The notes below the pieces were generated by a model. The model worked only from the letters and a program-made list of their open reading frames with translations, was not told the DNA's origin and ran no database searches. A stretch of 64,000 nucleotides of DNA, from positions 62,001 to 126,000 of the forward strand of contig NZ_WTTB01000001.1 of NCBI RefSeq assembly GCF_009828835.1, read 5' to 3'. The position numbers were made by a program, and so were the translations under genes. Below are positions 34,814 to 42,818 of this stretch, one piece after another; position 1 is the stretch's first letter; every line of letters begins with the position of its first letter. The stretch comes from Erysipelothrix urinaevulpis. GTDB taxonomy: Bacteria > Bacillota_I > Bacilli_A > Erysipelotrichales > Erysipelotrichaceae.

Positions 34814-37209
34814 TAACGAATCTCCTTTCTTAGATCAATATCTTCAAGCTCGATGTGAAGCTCATCGGGATCTAAAATACCCTTGATTATAGATTCATAA
34901 AGGGTGTTATAACGATCTTTAAGAACCTCTTTTAATTTTTCAAAATCATAGACATATTTTGTTCTATGAATAATTTCACCATCTTTATTCGACAACCCAT
35001 TCCAGTACACTTCAGAAAGAAAGTATGTCATAGGGTCTTCAAAAAACCACCCTGTGTAGCGTTTTTCCTTTAACCATTCGTCTTGATTGTTTATGGTGTC
35101 AACAGGTTCTAAACCCTTGGTTGTCGTATAGTGATAGGTTTTATGGTTAATCGCTAACGGATTTCTAAAGCTATAATAGAAGACAGCTAATGGTTTACGA
35201 CCTGTCTCTTCTTGAATAATTGATGCATAGGTTAAAAGTTGTAATTGTCGCCCAGCCAAGACTTCTGCTTCTTGCATTTTTGTCATACTGCTTTTGTAAT
35301 CAACGATAATAAAATAGTCATCCAAGACATCAATTCGATCCACATAGCCTTTTAAGCGGACATTTGCAAACATATCAGTTGTGATAACTTCTTTTTCAAA
35401 TGAGTCTGCTTTAAAACGAGTATTTTCAGCAGCCTCTTTAAGGTGCTCTAAGTTGCTAGCCATCATTTTATTATTACGATCTTCAATCAACTTTAAAAAG
35501 AGCGAGTCATGTGGGAAACGATTCCAAACATGATGTTTCCATGCAGAATGATCATCACCCGTTTCAACAATCTCATGATTTAAATTACCCAAAACAAGAG
35601 GATTAAACGATAGGTCTTGTTCTTCCCTTAATTTAAGACCATTCTCATAAAAATAAAGCAAAGGGTCCTGCGCATATTTTTGTAACGATGAAACAGACCC
35701 AAAGATTACGTCATCACGGGTGAATAATTGTTTTGCGAGATGGGGGTCAAGGGATGGCTTCTCTTTATAACGATACTGAATTTCATCAAGTGGCCACATT
35801 TTAGCCTCAAGATTATTTTTATCACAGAAATCTTTAATCTCGAATGCTGGTTCTTGTCCTTTCCCCTCATAGTTTGCGACATGATAACTCAAGGTAAGAT
35901 TATCAGACAAGGTATAAAGACGTCGTTTTTGTAATAGTTCGTAATATGTTCGATCTTGAAGACTTGGGTAATGATCGATTCTTGAGACATAATTCTCATC
36001 AATAATCCCTTTTAATGAAGAAACATTTGGAAAGTTTGCTGCCGTTAAACCAAGAACATAAAGAGGTCCTTCTACACTTAAAGGTAAATTATTGTAATCA
36101 AAAATGTTCCAGTGTTCTGGTACAACAGATTGTCCTTTAAACGACGTAAGATGAGAAATAATCAACTGATGATTTTCTTTAATTAAAAATTGAGTATAAT
36201 TTTCATAATATAATTTAAACACGTTGATGTCTTGAGGGTACGATTCTTTCATTAAAGTATAAATGAATGAGAAAGACTCATTATAAGTCAATGGTTGAAT
36301 CGATTCGATGATAGTATGTAGTGTTTGGATGTCCTCCGCAACTTTTTCTTGAAGTTTATAAATACTTGATTCACAATCTGTTGTGTAATGAGAATGGAGA
36401 TTGTCTAATATTGAGCGATCGTAACGAAGTTCAAAATGTTGGAGGTATGTTAAAACATCACCAGATCGCTTCAACTGAAAAGCGTTGTCTTTTAATGCAT
36501 TATAAAAATTCCGAGTATTTGGGTTATCAATAAACTCTAAGAAACTAACAAATTGTTTCTTCAAGATATTAATCTTACGTTGTTCTAAGGGAGCATTCAT
36601 TCCATAACGAAGTAAGATTGATTCGAGTAATGGTAAGTAATCATTGAGGCTTGGTAATGCAATATTGACATGTGTTTCTTTTGTAAGTAAAATTTCTTGA
36701 ATGACACTTTCGATTTCTTGTCGTTTATTTTGTGCGAAAAAGTATCGTATGGTTGACGGGTTCTTCTCTTCACTAAAAAAGAGATGGTTATCTTTAGTGT
36801 AATGAAAATTTGCATTGTTTAAATTTGTCGGAATGACAAAATCATTGTCTTTTAACGATATAGGATTTTCAATTAAAGGAAAGATTAAGTCAACACATTG
36901 ATGAATTTCTTTATCAAGTTCAGTATCGTCTGGAAGTGAATCTGGCGTTATCGAGTAAAGTTTTAGACTTTGAACAAACTGAATTAACGTTTCTGTTGTT
37001 TTGGGGTACATGATAGTATCGTTAAGAATCGTCAAATCAAGTGTTTGCAATGCTTTAAAAACATTGAAAGAAAGTTCAATGTGATCTTGATAATTAAAAA
37101 GATAAGAAATAGGATGAACCGCAGTTCCTAATTCATACTCTTTTGAAGATAATAATGATTGTTTAACTTGATTTTGTAATGCCCCAGCACAGATGTAATT
37201 TTTCCTCAT
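34813..37209 (-). CDS. addB: ATP-dependent nuclease subunit B
   Basis: AddB/RexB subunit, 798 residues, much shorter than Bacillus AddB (~1160) or lactococcal RexB (~1100). The C-terminal nuclease motif is clear (GYVDRIDVLDDYFIIVDYKSS). The N-terminal Walker A seen in Bacillus AddB is missing, as in RexB proteins. The start at 37209 (ATG) follows AAGGAG by seven bases; a GTG six bases further upstream is less likely. The reduced length is in the helicase-like part; whether recognition of a Chi-like site is kept is unknown. Confidence 0.88.
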   Translation of the reverse strand: MRKNYICAGALQNQVKQSLLSSKEYELGTAVHPISYLFNYQDHIELSFNVFKALQTLDLTILNDTIMYPKTTETLIQFVQSLKLYSITPDSLPDDTELDKEIHQCVDLIFPLIENPISLKDNDFVIPTNLNNANFHYTKDNHLFFSEEKNPSTIRYFFAQNKRQEIESVIQEILLTKETHVNIALPSLNDYLPLLESILLRYGMNAPLEQRKINILKKQFVSFLEFIDNPNTRNFYNALKDNAFQLKRSGDVLTYLQHFELRYDRSILDNLHSHYTTDCESSIYKLQEKVAEDIQTLHTIIESIQPLTYNESFSFIYTLMKESYPQDINVFKLYYENYTQFLIKENHQLIISHLTSFKGQSVVPEHWNIFDYNNLPLSVEGPLYVLGLTAANFPNVSSLKGIIDENYVSRIDHYPSLQDRTYYELLQKRRLYTLSDNLTLSYHVANYEGKGQEPAFEIKDFCDKNNLEAKMWPLDEIQYRYKEKPSLDPHLAKQLFTRDDVIFGSVSSLQKYAQDPLLYFYENGLKLREEQDLSFNPLVLGNLNHEIVETGDDHSAWKHHVWNRFPHDSLFLKLIEDRNNKMMASNLEHLKEAAENTRFKADSFEKEVITTDMFANVRLKGYVDRIDVLDDYFIIVDYKSSMTKMQEAEVLAGRQLQLLTYASIIQEETGRKPLAVFYYSFRNPLAINHKTYHYTTTKGLEPVDTINNQDEWLKEKRYTGWFFEDPMTYFLSEVYWNGLSNKDGEIIHRTKYVYDFEKLKEVLKDRYNTLYESIIKGILDPDELHIELEDIDLRKEIR

Positions 37210-37318
37210 AAACACACTCCTTATCTATATTATAGGTCATATTCATTTGATATGTTTATTTATCTTGATAAAGTTAATATTAAAGATTATAGTTTTGATA
37301 GAGACGAGGTATAAAAAT

Positions 37319-38074
37319 ATGAAATTAATATCATGGAATGTTAACGGACTACGTGCAATTATGAAAAAAGAGTTTCCAGAACAGTTTATAGAACTTGATG
37401 CGGATATCTTATGTTTACAAGAAACAAAGATGCAAGAAGGACAACTTGACTTTTTTCCAGAAGGATATCACACGTATTATAATTATGCAGTGAAAAAAGG
37501 ATACTCAGGAACTGCGGTGTTTTCAAAGATTGAACCTTTATCGGTTCGTTATGGCATCGAGATTGAAGAACATGATCAAGAAGGACGTGTTATTACTTTG
37601 GAATTTGAAGACTTCTTTCTCGTGAATGTTTACACACCCAATTCACAAACGAAGTTAAAAAGACTAGAGTATAGAATGCAATGGGAAGACGATTTCCGTG
37701 AGTATTTAACTGAATTAGATGCAGAAAAACCTGTTGTGCTATGCGGCGATTTAAACGTTGCTCACCAGGAAATCGATTTAGCCAATCCAGACAGCAATCG
37801 TAAAAACCCTGGTTTCTCAGACGAAGAGCGTTCACAGATAGGGAATCTCCTTGAAGAAGGATTCATTGATTCGTTCCGTTATTTCCACCCAACAGAAGAA
37901 AATAGATATTCATGGTGGAGCTATCGAACAGCTGCCAGAACCCGCAATGTTGGCTGGAGAATTGATTACTTTGTTGTTTCCCAACAATTAGAAGATGCAA
38001 TGCTTAATGCAGATATCCTCGATCAAATGATGGGAAGCGATCATTGTCCTGTCTTACTTGAATTGAGTATCTAA
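37319..38074 (+). CDS. exoA: Exodeoxyribonuclease III / AP endonuclease
   Basis: Base-excision-repair AP endonuclease, 251 residues, the length of Bacillus ExoA. Motifs: SWNVNGLRA, LQETKMQ with the metal-binding glutamate, GYSGTAVFSK, GDLNVAH, and GSDHCPV with the catalytic Asp-His. GAGGTATAAAAAT precedes the start at 37319; the frame is open further upstream without a ribosome-binding site. Confidence 0.95.
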   Translation: MKLISWNVNGLRAIMKKEFPEQFIELDADILCLQETKMQEGQLDFFPEGYHTYYNYAVKKGYSGTAVFSKIEPLSVRYGIEIEEHDQEGRVITLEFEDFFLVNVYTPNSQTKLKRLEYRMQWEDDFREYLTELDAEKPVVLCGDLNVAHQEIDLANPDSNRKNPGFSDEERSQIGNLLEEGFIDSFRYFHPTEENRYSWWSYRTAARTRNVGWRIDYFVVSQQLEDAMLNADILDQMMGSDHCPVLLELSI

Positions 38075-38092
38075 TCGATAGGAGGAGAAAAC

Positions 38093-38443
38093 ATGTCACT
38101 TAAAGAGATTGTGGAAGGCTTAGTTTTATTTATTAATGCCATTTCCATCTTAATTCTAATTTATGGTGTTGTGAAGGCAACCTTATCATTTGTGTACAAC
38201 GAATTTACTAAAAATTCCAAACATGCAACAGAACTCGATAAGCGGATGTCGATTAATCGAATTAAATATCAATTAGGAACATATATTTTGTTAAGTTTAG
38301 AGGTGTTGATTGCTGCGGATATCATCGAATCAATCATTAATCCTACGTATCAAGATTTAATCATTCTTGCAGGGGTCGTTATAATTAGAACGGCAATATC
38401 ATTTTTCCTAGCAAAAGAGATTGAAAACAGTGATGAAGACTAA
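38093..38443 (+). CDS. DUF1622 family membrane protein
   Basis: A 116-residue membrane protein with helices at about residues 8-30 (LVLFINAISILILIYGVV), 60-78 and 88-106. It matches DUF1622, a family with no assigned function. It lies 18 bases after exoA with a strong Shine-Dalgarno (AGGAGG) and is followed by a terminator, so it is likely the last gene of the exoA unit. Confidence 0.8.
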   Translation: MSLKEIVEGLVLFINAISILILIYGVVKATLSFVYNEFTKNSKHATELDKRMSINRIKYQLGTYILLSLEVLIAADIIESIINPTYQDLIILAGVVIIRTAISFFLAKEIENSDED

Positions 38444-38472
38444 AAGTACGACGATAGCGCGTACTTTTTTAT
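38442..38472 (+). terminator. Terminator after the DUF1622 gene
   Basis: AAAAGTACG/CGTACTTTT stem with a 9-base loop, followed by T. Confidence 0.8.
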
Positions 38473-38557
38473 TGAGTTAACCATTAGTTCAAAAGAATAG
38501 ATTGGATAGGAGATGAGTTAGAAGGTCATTGTTTTTGTTATCTTAAAAGAATAATAC

Positions 38558-38586
38558 ATGACATCCATAGGTGAATATGTTATACT
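38558..38586 (+). promoter_or_regulatory. Promoter of the DEAD-box gene
   Basis: ATGACA (38558-38563), 17-base spacer ending TGT, TATACT (38581-38586), an extended -10. The transcript leader is about 27 bases, so no long cold-shock leader is evident. Confidence 0.7.
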
Positions 38587-38619
38587 TGACCGGTGTGTTT
38601 AGGAAGAAGTAGGTAAAGA

Positions 38620-40170
38620 ATGAAATTTGAAGAATTAGGCTTAAGTCAACCGTTACTAGCGTCTATTAAAGACAAGGGTTATGAAGAGCCAAGTGAAGTA
38701 CAAGTAAAAAGTATTCCTTTATTACTTGAAGGTAAAGATGTTTTGGCTCAATCACAAACAGGAACGGGAAAGACGGCGGCATTTGGTCTTCCTTTACTAA
38801 ATAAGCTAGAAACTGATTTTGGAAAAGGCGTGAAGGGATTAATTTTATGTCCAACACGTGAATTAGCAATCCAAGTTGCGCAAGAATTAACAGAATTTGG
38901 AAAGTATATGCCAAATGTTAACATCGCAACAATTTTTGGTGGACAACCCATTCATTTGCAAATCCGAGATTTAAAACGCGGTGCAAATATTGTTGTTGCA
39001 ACACCAGGTCGATTATTAGACCATATCAATCGTAAAACGATTAATTTAAAAACATGTAAATACTTAGTATTAGACGAAGCAGATGAGATGCTTAACATGG
39101 GATTCATTGATGATATTAAAGAAGTCTTAACACATATTGACAAAAAAAGTCAAATGACTTTCTTCTCAGCAACCATGCCCAAAGCAATTTTAGATTTAAG
39201 TTCATCGTTCCTTGATAATCCTAAGATTGTGAAATTATCACAAAAATCTTTGGCGTCAGGTCGTATTGAACAAGTTTACTATGAAGTTACACCAAAAAAT
39301 AAAAAGGATCTTTTAATTCAATTGTTGAAGTTGAATGATGGGAAACAAATTATGGTGTTCTGTAATACCAAACGTATGGTAGATGAATTAGCAGAAGTTT
39401 TACAAAAAGAGAAAATATCCGTTTTAAGCTTACATGGTGACATTAAGCAAGATCAAAGAACAGTTGTTATGAGACAGTTTAAACGTCAAGCAGCAAATGT
39501 TATGGTAGCAACTGATGTTGCTGCACGTGGTATCGATGTCGATAGTATGGACTTAGTTGTTAACTATGACTTGCCACAAGAATTAGAGTATTATGTACAC
39601 CGTATTGGTCGTACAGGACGTGCTGGAAGAGAAGGTAAAGCAATTTCATTAATTAAACCAAATGAGAAAAACTCTCTACGTCAAATTGAACGTAAAGTTC
39701 AAACTAAAATTGAACAATTACCATTACCAACTCAAGATGATTTGGATAATGCAGTGTTCTCAACGTTAACAGAATTTGTGGATCGTCCTCGTAAAGAGAA
39801 TAATCAATCTGTTCAAGCATTTATCGATCGTGTTAAGAATAGTGATATGGATCAAGAAGCAATTCTTGAAGTCTTTATTAAAGATTTCTATTTCCGTCAT
39901 GGTTCTAAACCAATTCGTGAAGAAAAACGTGGTAAAGCAAAAGGTGGAGCATATCAAACGCTTATTTTACCAATCGGTCGTAACCAAAAAGTTCATAAAG
40001 CTGAATTACTAAAATTCTTACATGAAAAGACTGGTTTAAACAGTCGTTCATTTGGAAATATTAAGATCAGAAACAGGGAATCTCATGTTGAAGTTCCTAA
40101 AAAAGATCTAAAACAAGTAAAGCAAGCCTTGAACAATCAATCTTATAAAAATAGAAAAATAAAATTATAA
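38620..40170 (+). CDS. DEAD-box RNA helicase with DbpA-type RNA-binding domain
   Basis: A 516-residue RNA helicase. Helicase core: Q motif region, AQSQTGTGKTAAF, PTRELA, DEADEM, FSAT, then VMVATDVAARGIDV and HRIGRTGRAG. A linker and a C-terminal RRM-like DbpA domain (about residues 440-516, starting GAYQTLILPIGR) follow. Proteins of this architecture (CshA/DeaD/DbpA types) act in ribosome assembly, RNA decay and cold adaptation. The start at 38620 is supported by AGGTAAAG upstream. Single-gene unit with own promoter and terminator. Confidence 0.94.
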   Translation: MKFEELGLSQPLLASIKDKGYEEPSEVQVKSIPLLLEGKDVLAQSQTGTGKTAAFGLPLLNKLETDFGKGVKGLILCPTRELAIQVAQELTEFGKYMPNVNIATIFGGQPIHLQIRDLKRGANIVVATPGRLLDHINRKTINLKTCKYLVLDEADEMLNMGFIDDIKEVLTHIDKKSQMTFFSATMPKAILDLSSSFLDNPKIVKLSQKSLASGRIEQVYYEVTPKNKKDLLIQLLKLNDGKQIMVFCNTKRMVDELAEVLQKEKISVLSLHGDIKQDQRTVVMRQFKRQAANVMVATDVAARGIDVDSMDLVVNYDLPQELEYYVHRIGRTGRAGREGKAISLIKPNEKNSLRQIERKVQTKIEQLPLPTQDDLDNAVFSTLTEFVDRPRKENNQSVQAFIDRVKNSDMDQEAILEVFIKDFYFRHGSKPIREEKRGKAKGGAYQTLILPIGRNQKVHKAELLKFLHEKTGLNSRSFGNIKIRNRESHVEVPKKDLKQVKQALNNQSYKNRKIKL

Positions 40171-40172
40171 GT

Positions 40173-40204
40173 AAAGCACAGATGAAAGTCTGTGCTTTTT
40201 TTTA
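40173..40204 (+). terminator. Terminator of the DEAD-box gene
   Basis: A 10-bp stem AAAGCACAGA/TCTGTGCTTT with a 6-base loop and a T run. Confidence 0.9.
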
Positions 40205-40210
40205 TGGATA

Positions 40211-40241
40211 ATAAAACACCGCATCATTTCGATACGGTGTT
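40211..40241 (-). terminator. Terminator of the downstream DegV gene
   Basis: On the minus strand AACACCG and CGGTGTT pair, followed by TTATT. Confidence 0.65.
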
Positions 40242-40244
40242 CAT

Positions 40245-41093
40245 TTATATTTTTTTGAAATACTGTAAGGCAATCGTACCAATACCAACATGTGCTGAAA
40301 CAGTAGAAATTAAAGGGATTCTAACGACTTCTGTTTTAGGGAAAGTTTCCTTTAGGAGCTTTTCCATTTGAACAGCATCTTTCTCGTTATCCACGTCCGC
40401 AAGTGTTATTTGGTAATTCTCATCGACTCCTTCTTCTTCAAAGGCAGTTACAACACGTTCTAATGCCCGAGACATGGTTCGTACTTTATCAAAAGGATCG
40501 ATAATCCCCTTTGTCGAGCGATCAAGGTGTAAAATAGGTTTAATTCTTAATAGCCCACCTAATTTTGCTGCAAGTGGCGAAAGTCTCCCTCCTGCAGATA
40601 AGTGTTTTAAATCATCTGGGATAATAAACGTGTTGCTGTGATCAACGATATCATTAAGTATCACTTTCACTTCATCGACTGTATGGCCATCATTTAAAAG
40701 ACGACGAGCAGTTAAACCACAATACAATTCAATGTGCATGGTTGTAAAACAATCAAAATAATCAAAGGCAATGTCAGCAAACGATGCTGCACTAATCATG
40801 GCTTGAATTGTTCCGGATAATCCTGTTGTGATGGGAATTGCTAGGATTTGATCATACCCATCATCCTTAATTTTTTTAAATAAGCTTTCGATTTCTCCTA
40901 AGATAGGCAAAGAAGTCTGAACACGAATTCCCCGTCTCATTTTATCGTTGACCTCATCGACACTAATTTCAATGCTTTCCAAATATGATGTTTCCCCTTC
41001 AATAATTTGGAGTGGTATCGCATAGAGACCAGCCTGATTAATTCCTTCATTAAAATAATTACTACCACTATCAACTACAATTGCTGTTTTCAT
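40245..41093 (-). CDS. DegV-family fatty-acid-binding protein
   Basis: A 282-residue DegV/FakB protein. The family binds a fatty acid in a two-domain fold and presents it to the kinase FakA for incorporation into phospholipid. Visible marks: VDSGSNYF at the N-terminus, TSLPILGEIESLF where the TSxPS-type fatty-acid-contacting serine lies, ITTGLSGTIQ, and DDLKHLSAGGRLS. It is the second of two adjacent DegV genes; no FakA gene is in the window. A perfect inverted repeat lies just before its -10. Confidence 0.88.
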   Translation of the reverse strand: MKTAIVVDSGSNYFNEGINQAGLYAIPLQIIEGETSYLESIEISVDEVNDKMRRGIRVQTSLPILGEIESLFKKIKDDGYDQILAIPITTGLSGTIQAMISAASFADIAFDYFDCFTTMHIELYCGLTARRLLNDGHTVDEVKVILNDIVDHSNTFIIPDDLKHLSAGGRLSPLAAKLGGLLRIKPILHLDRSTKGIIDPFDKVRTMSRALERVVTAFEEEGVDENYQITLADVDNEKDAVQMEKLLKETFPKTEVVRIPLISTVSAHVGIGTIALQYFKKI

Positions 41094-41113
41094 CGCTTTT
41101 ACCTCCTACATGT

Positions 41114-41141
41114 ATTATACATTAGTTTCTATAAACTAATG
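41114..41141 (-). promoter_or_regulatory. -10 box with perfect inverted repeat upstream
   Basis: Minus-strand TATAAT (41114-41119) directly follows a perfect 9-bp inverted repeat CATTAGTTT/AAACTAATG (41120-41141, 4-base loop), which also covers the stop codon of the upstream degV gene. The repeat has no T run, so it is not a terminator; it may be an operator or an RNA hairpin. Confidence 0.55.
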
Positions 41142-42001
41142 TTATCAACATCTAGCGCCCATTGCAATGCTACTGTATGCAATCCTGCATGACTTGATAA
41201 CGCTGCAGGTAGAACTGTAACAGTGAATTTAAAATCACCGATTTTTTCACGAATCTGTTTGATTAACTCTTCCACAACACGATCGGCCTCCAAATGAGGT
41301 AAGTATAAAACATGTTCTTGTGGATTAATATTGTTCTTTTTTAAATCATTGATAATTTCATCAATAAGTTTTTGTTCAGTTCTAGTTGTCTTGAACTTAT
41401 CAATCGTATCACCATGATTACTTAACTTTAATAAGACTTTAATTTTCAGCATAGATGCTAACGTCGCAGCAGGCTTTGATATACGCCCCCCTTGCTTTAG
41501 CTGTTCCAAATTTTCAGGATAAACATAAGATTCAGTATTTTTAAAGAAAACATTGTCTAAGTAATCAGTAATCGCTTGAGGTTCCCAGTGGTTCTCATTT
41601 AAAAATCTGATATGTTTAATTGCTTCTTGGACTGGTCCAGCAAGAGATTGAGTATCAATTAAACTTAAATTATCGAGTTGAACTTCATTTAAAGCGTATT
41701 GAAATGAAGCGTAGGTTCCAGACAAACTCGAAGTTAAACTTAATACGAAAATATGATCGTAGTCTTTTTCTTTAACGTTGTTTAAAATATTAATCATCGT
41801 TCCTAAGTTTGGTTGAGATGTTTTTAAACTTACTTTGTTCCGAATTAATTCACTGACTTCTTCATGGCTAATATCAATTTGATCGGAAAATTCTTTGTCA
41901 CTGTGAATAATGGTGAGTGGAGCAATGTAGATCCCCATTTCATTTGCTTGTTTTTGTGTTAATGCGACTGATGAGTCACAAATGATTGCTATATTTTTCA
42001 T
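41129..42001 (-). CDS. DegV-family fatty-acid-binding protein
   Basis: A 290-residue FakB-type protein, paralogous to its downstream neighbour. Marks: ICDSSVALT, TSQPNLGTM with the fatty-acid-contacting serine region, LTSSLSGTYAS, ENLEQLKQGGRIS. The start at 42001 is chosen over 42052 because GGAGG then lies seven bases upstream and the promoter's -35 covers 42047-42052. Two FakB proteins in one organism often differ in fatty-acid preference; which one binds what is unknown. Confidence 0.9.
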   Translation of the reverse strand: MKNIAIICDSSVALTQKQANEMGIYIAPLTIIHSDKEFSDQIDISHEEVSELIRNKVSLKTSQPNLGTMINILNNVKEKDYDHIFVLSLTSSLSGTYASFQYALNEVQLDNLSLIDTQSLAGPVQEAIKHIRFLNENHWEPQAITDYLDNVFFKNTESYVYPENLEQLKQGGRISKPAATLASMLKIKVLLKLSNHGDTIDKFKTTRTEQKLIDEIINDLKKNNINPQEHVLYLPHLEADRVVEELIKQIREKIGDFKFTVTVLPAALSSHAGLHTVALQWALDVDNISL

Positions 42002-42023
42002 AAAATATCCTCCAACAAAAATG

Positions 42024-42052
42024 ATTATACAGCTAATTACTTTGACTGTCAA
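42024..42052 (-). promoter_or_regulatory. Consensus sigma-A promoter of the degV pair
   Basis: Minus strand: exact TTGACA (42047-42052), 17-base spacer, exact TATAAT (42024-42029). It should be a strong constitutive promoter. Confidence 0.9.
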
Positions 42053-42087
42053 AGGAATAACTTAATGCTTTACATCTAAACAATATC

Positions 42088-42132
42088 AATTCATAATGAA
42101 TTCATACGAAATTCATAGCAAGTCTATATACT
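42088..42132 (+). promoter_or_regulatory. Three direct repeats and promoter of the two-component operon
   Basis: AATTCATA occurs three times at 42088, 42099 and 42110, an exact 11-base period, the spacing used by tandem OmpR-type response-regulator sites. A -10 (TATACT, 42127-42132) follows with no good -35; the repeats occupy that region, as in an activated promoter. Transcription would start near 42139. Confidence 0.7.
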
Positions 42133-42149
42133 TTTTTTAGGAGGTTAAG

Positions 42150-42818
42150 ATGATTAATATACTCTATTTAGAAGATCAGAAACATATACGAGAAGTTACC
42201 CATGAGTATTTAAAAACACAAGAGTACAAAGTTTCTTTAGCATGCACTGCTACAGAAGCGATCGAACTTTTAAACCTTAAATCTTTTGATTTAGCGATTT
42301 TAGATATCATGGTTCCAGAAGGGTCTGGGATTGATGTCTTGAAAATAATCAGTGAATCTTATCCTTCAACAAAGGTTATTATGCTCACTGCACTTGGGGA
42401 TGAAAACCAGCAAATTGAAGCCTTTAATTATTTTGCAGACGACTATATTATTAAACCCTTTTCTCCCATTATTTTACTAAAAAGAATTGAGGCGATTTTA
42501 CGACGAGGCAACGCTGAACTTATTACTGAAGGTTTGTACAAGTCAAATGATGCTTATCAAGTTTTTTATAATAAAGTATCCTGTGATTTAACGATGACTG
42601 AGTTCATTATTTTCGATACACTGTCAAATTATCCTCAAAAAGTGTTTACACGACCAGAGTTATTGGATGCTATTGATCCTGATAGCTTAATGGTAAGTGA
42701 TCGTGTCATCGATGCTCATATAAAAAATTTGCGAAGGAAATTACCCCTTAAACTTATCAAGACGGTAATTGGCTTAGGATATCAATATCAGGAGGATGGC
42801 GATGAAATTATCACGTAA
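42150..42818 (+). CDS. OmpR-family response regulator
   Basis: A 222-residue regulator. The receiver domain has the acidic pocket (YLEDQ), phospho-acceptor aspartate in LAILDIMVPEGSG, the conserved threonine in VIMLTALGD and the lysine in YIIKPFSP. The C-terminal winged helix has TMTEFIIFDTL, RPELLDAI, RVIDAHIKNLRRKL and GLGYQY. GGAGG precedes the start. It overlaps the sensor kinase gene and probably autoregulates through the repeats upstream. Confidence 0.94.
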   Translation: MINILYLEDQKHIREVTHEYLKTQEYKVSLACTATEAIELLNLKSFDLAILDIMVPEGSGIDVLKIISESYPSTKVIMLTALGDENQQIEAFNYFADDYIIKPFSPIILLKRIEAILRRGNAELITEGLYKSNDAYQVFYNKVSCDLTMTEFIIFDTLSNYPQKVFTRPELLDAIDPDSLMVSDRVIDAHIKNLRRKLPLKLIKTVIGLGYQYQEDGDEIIT

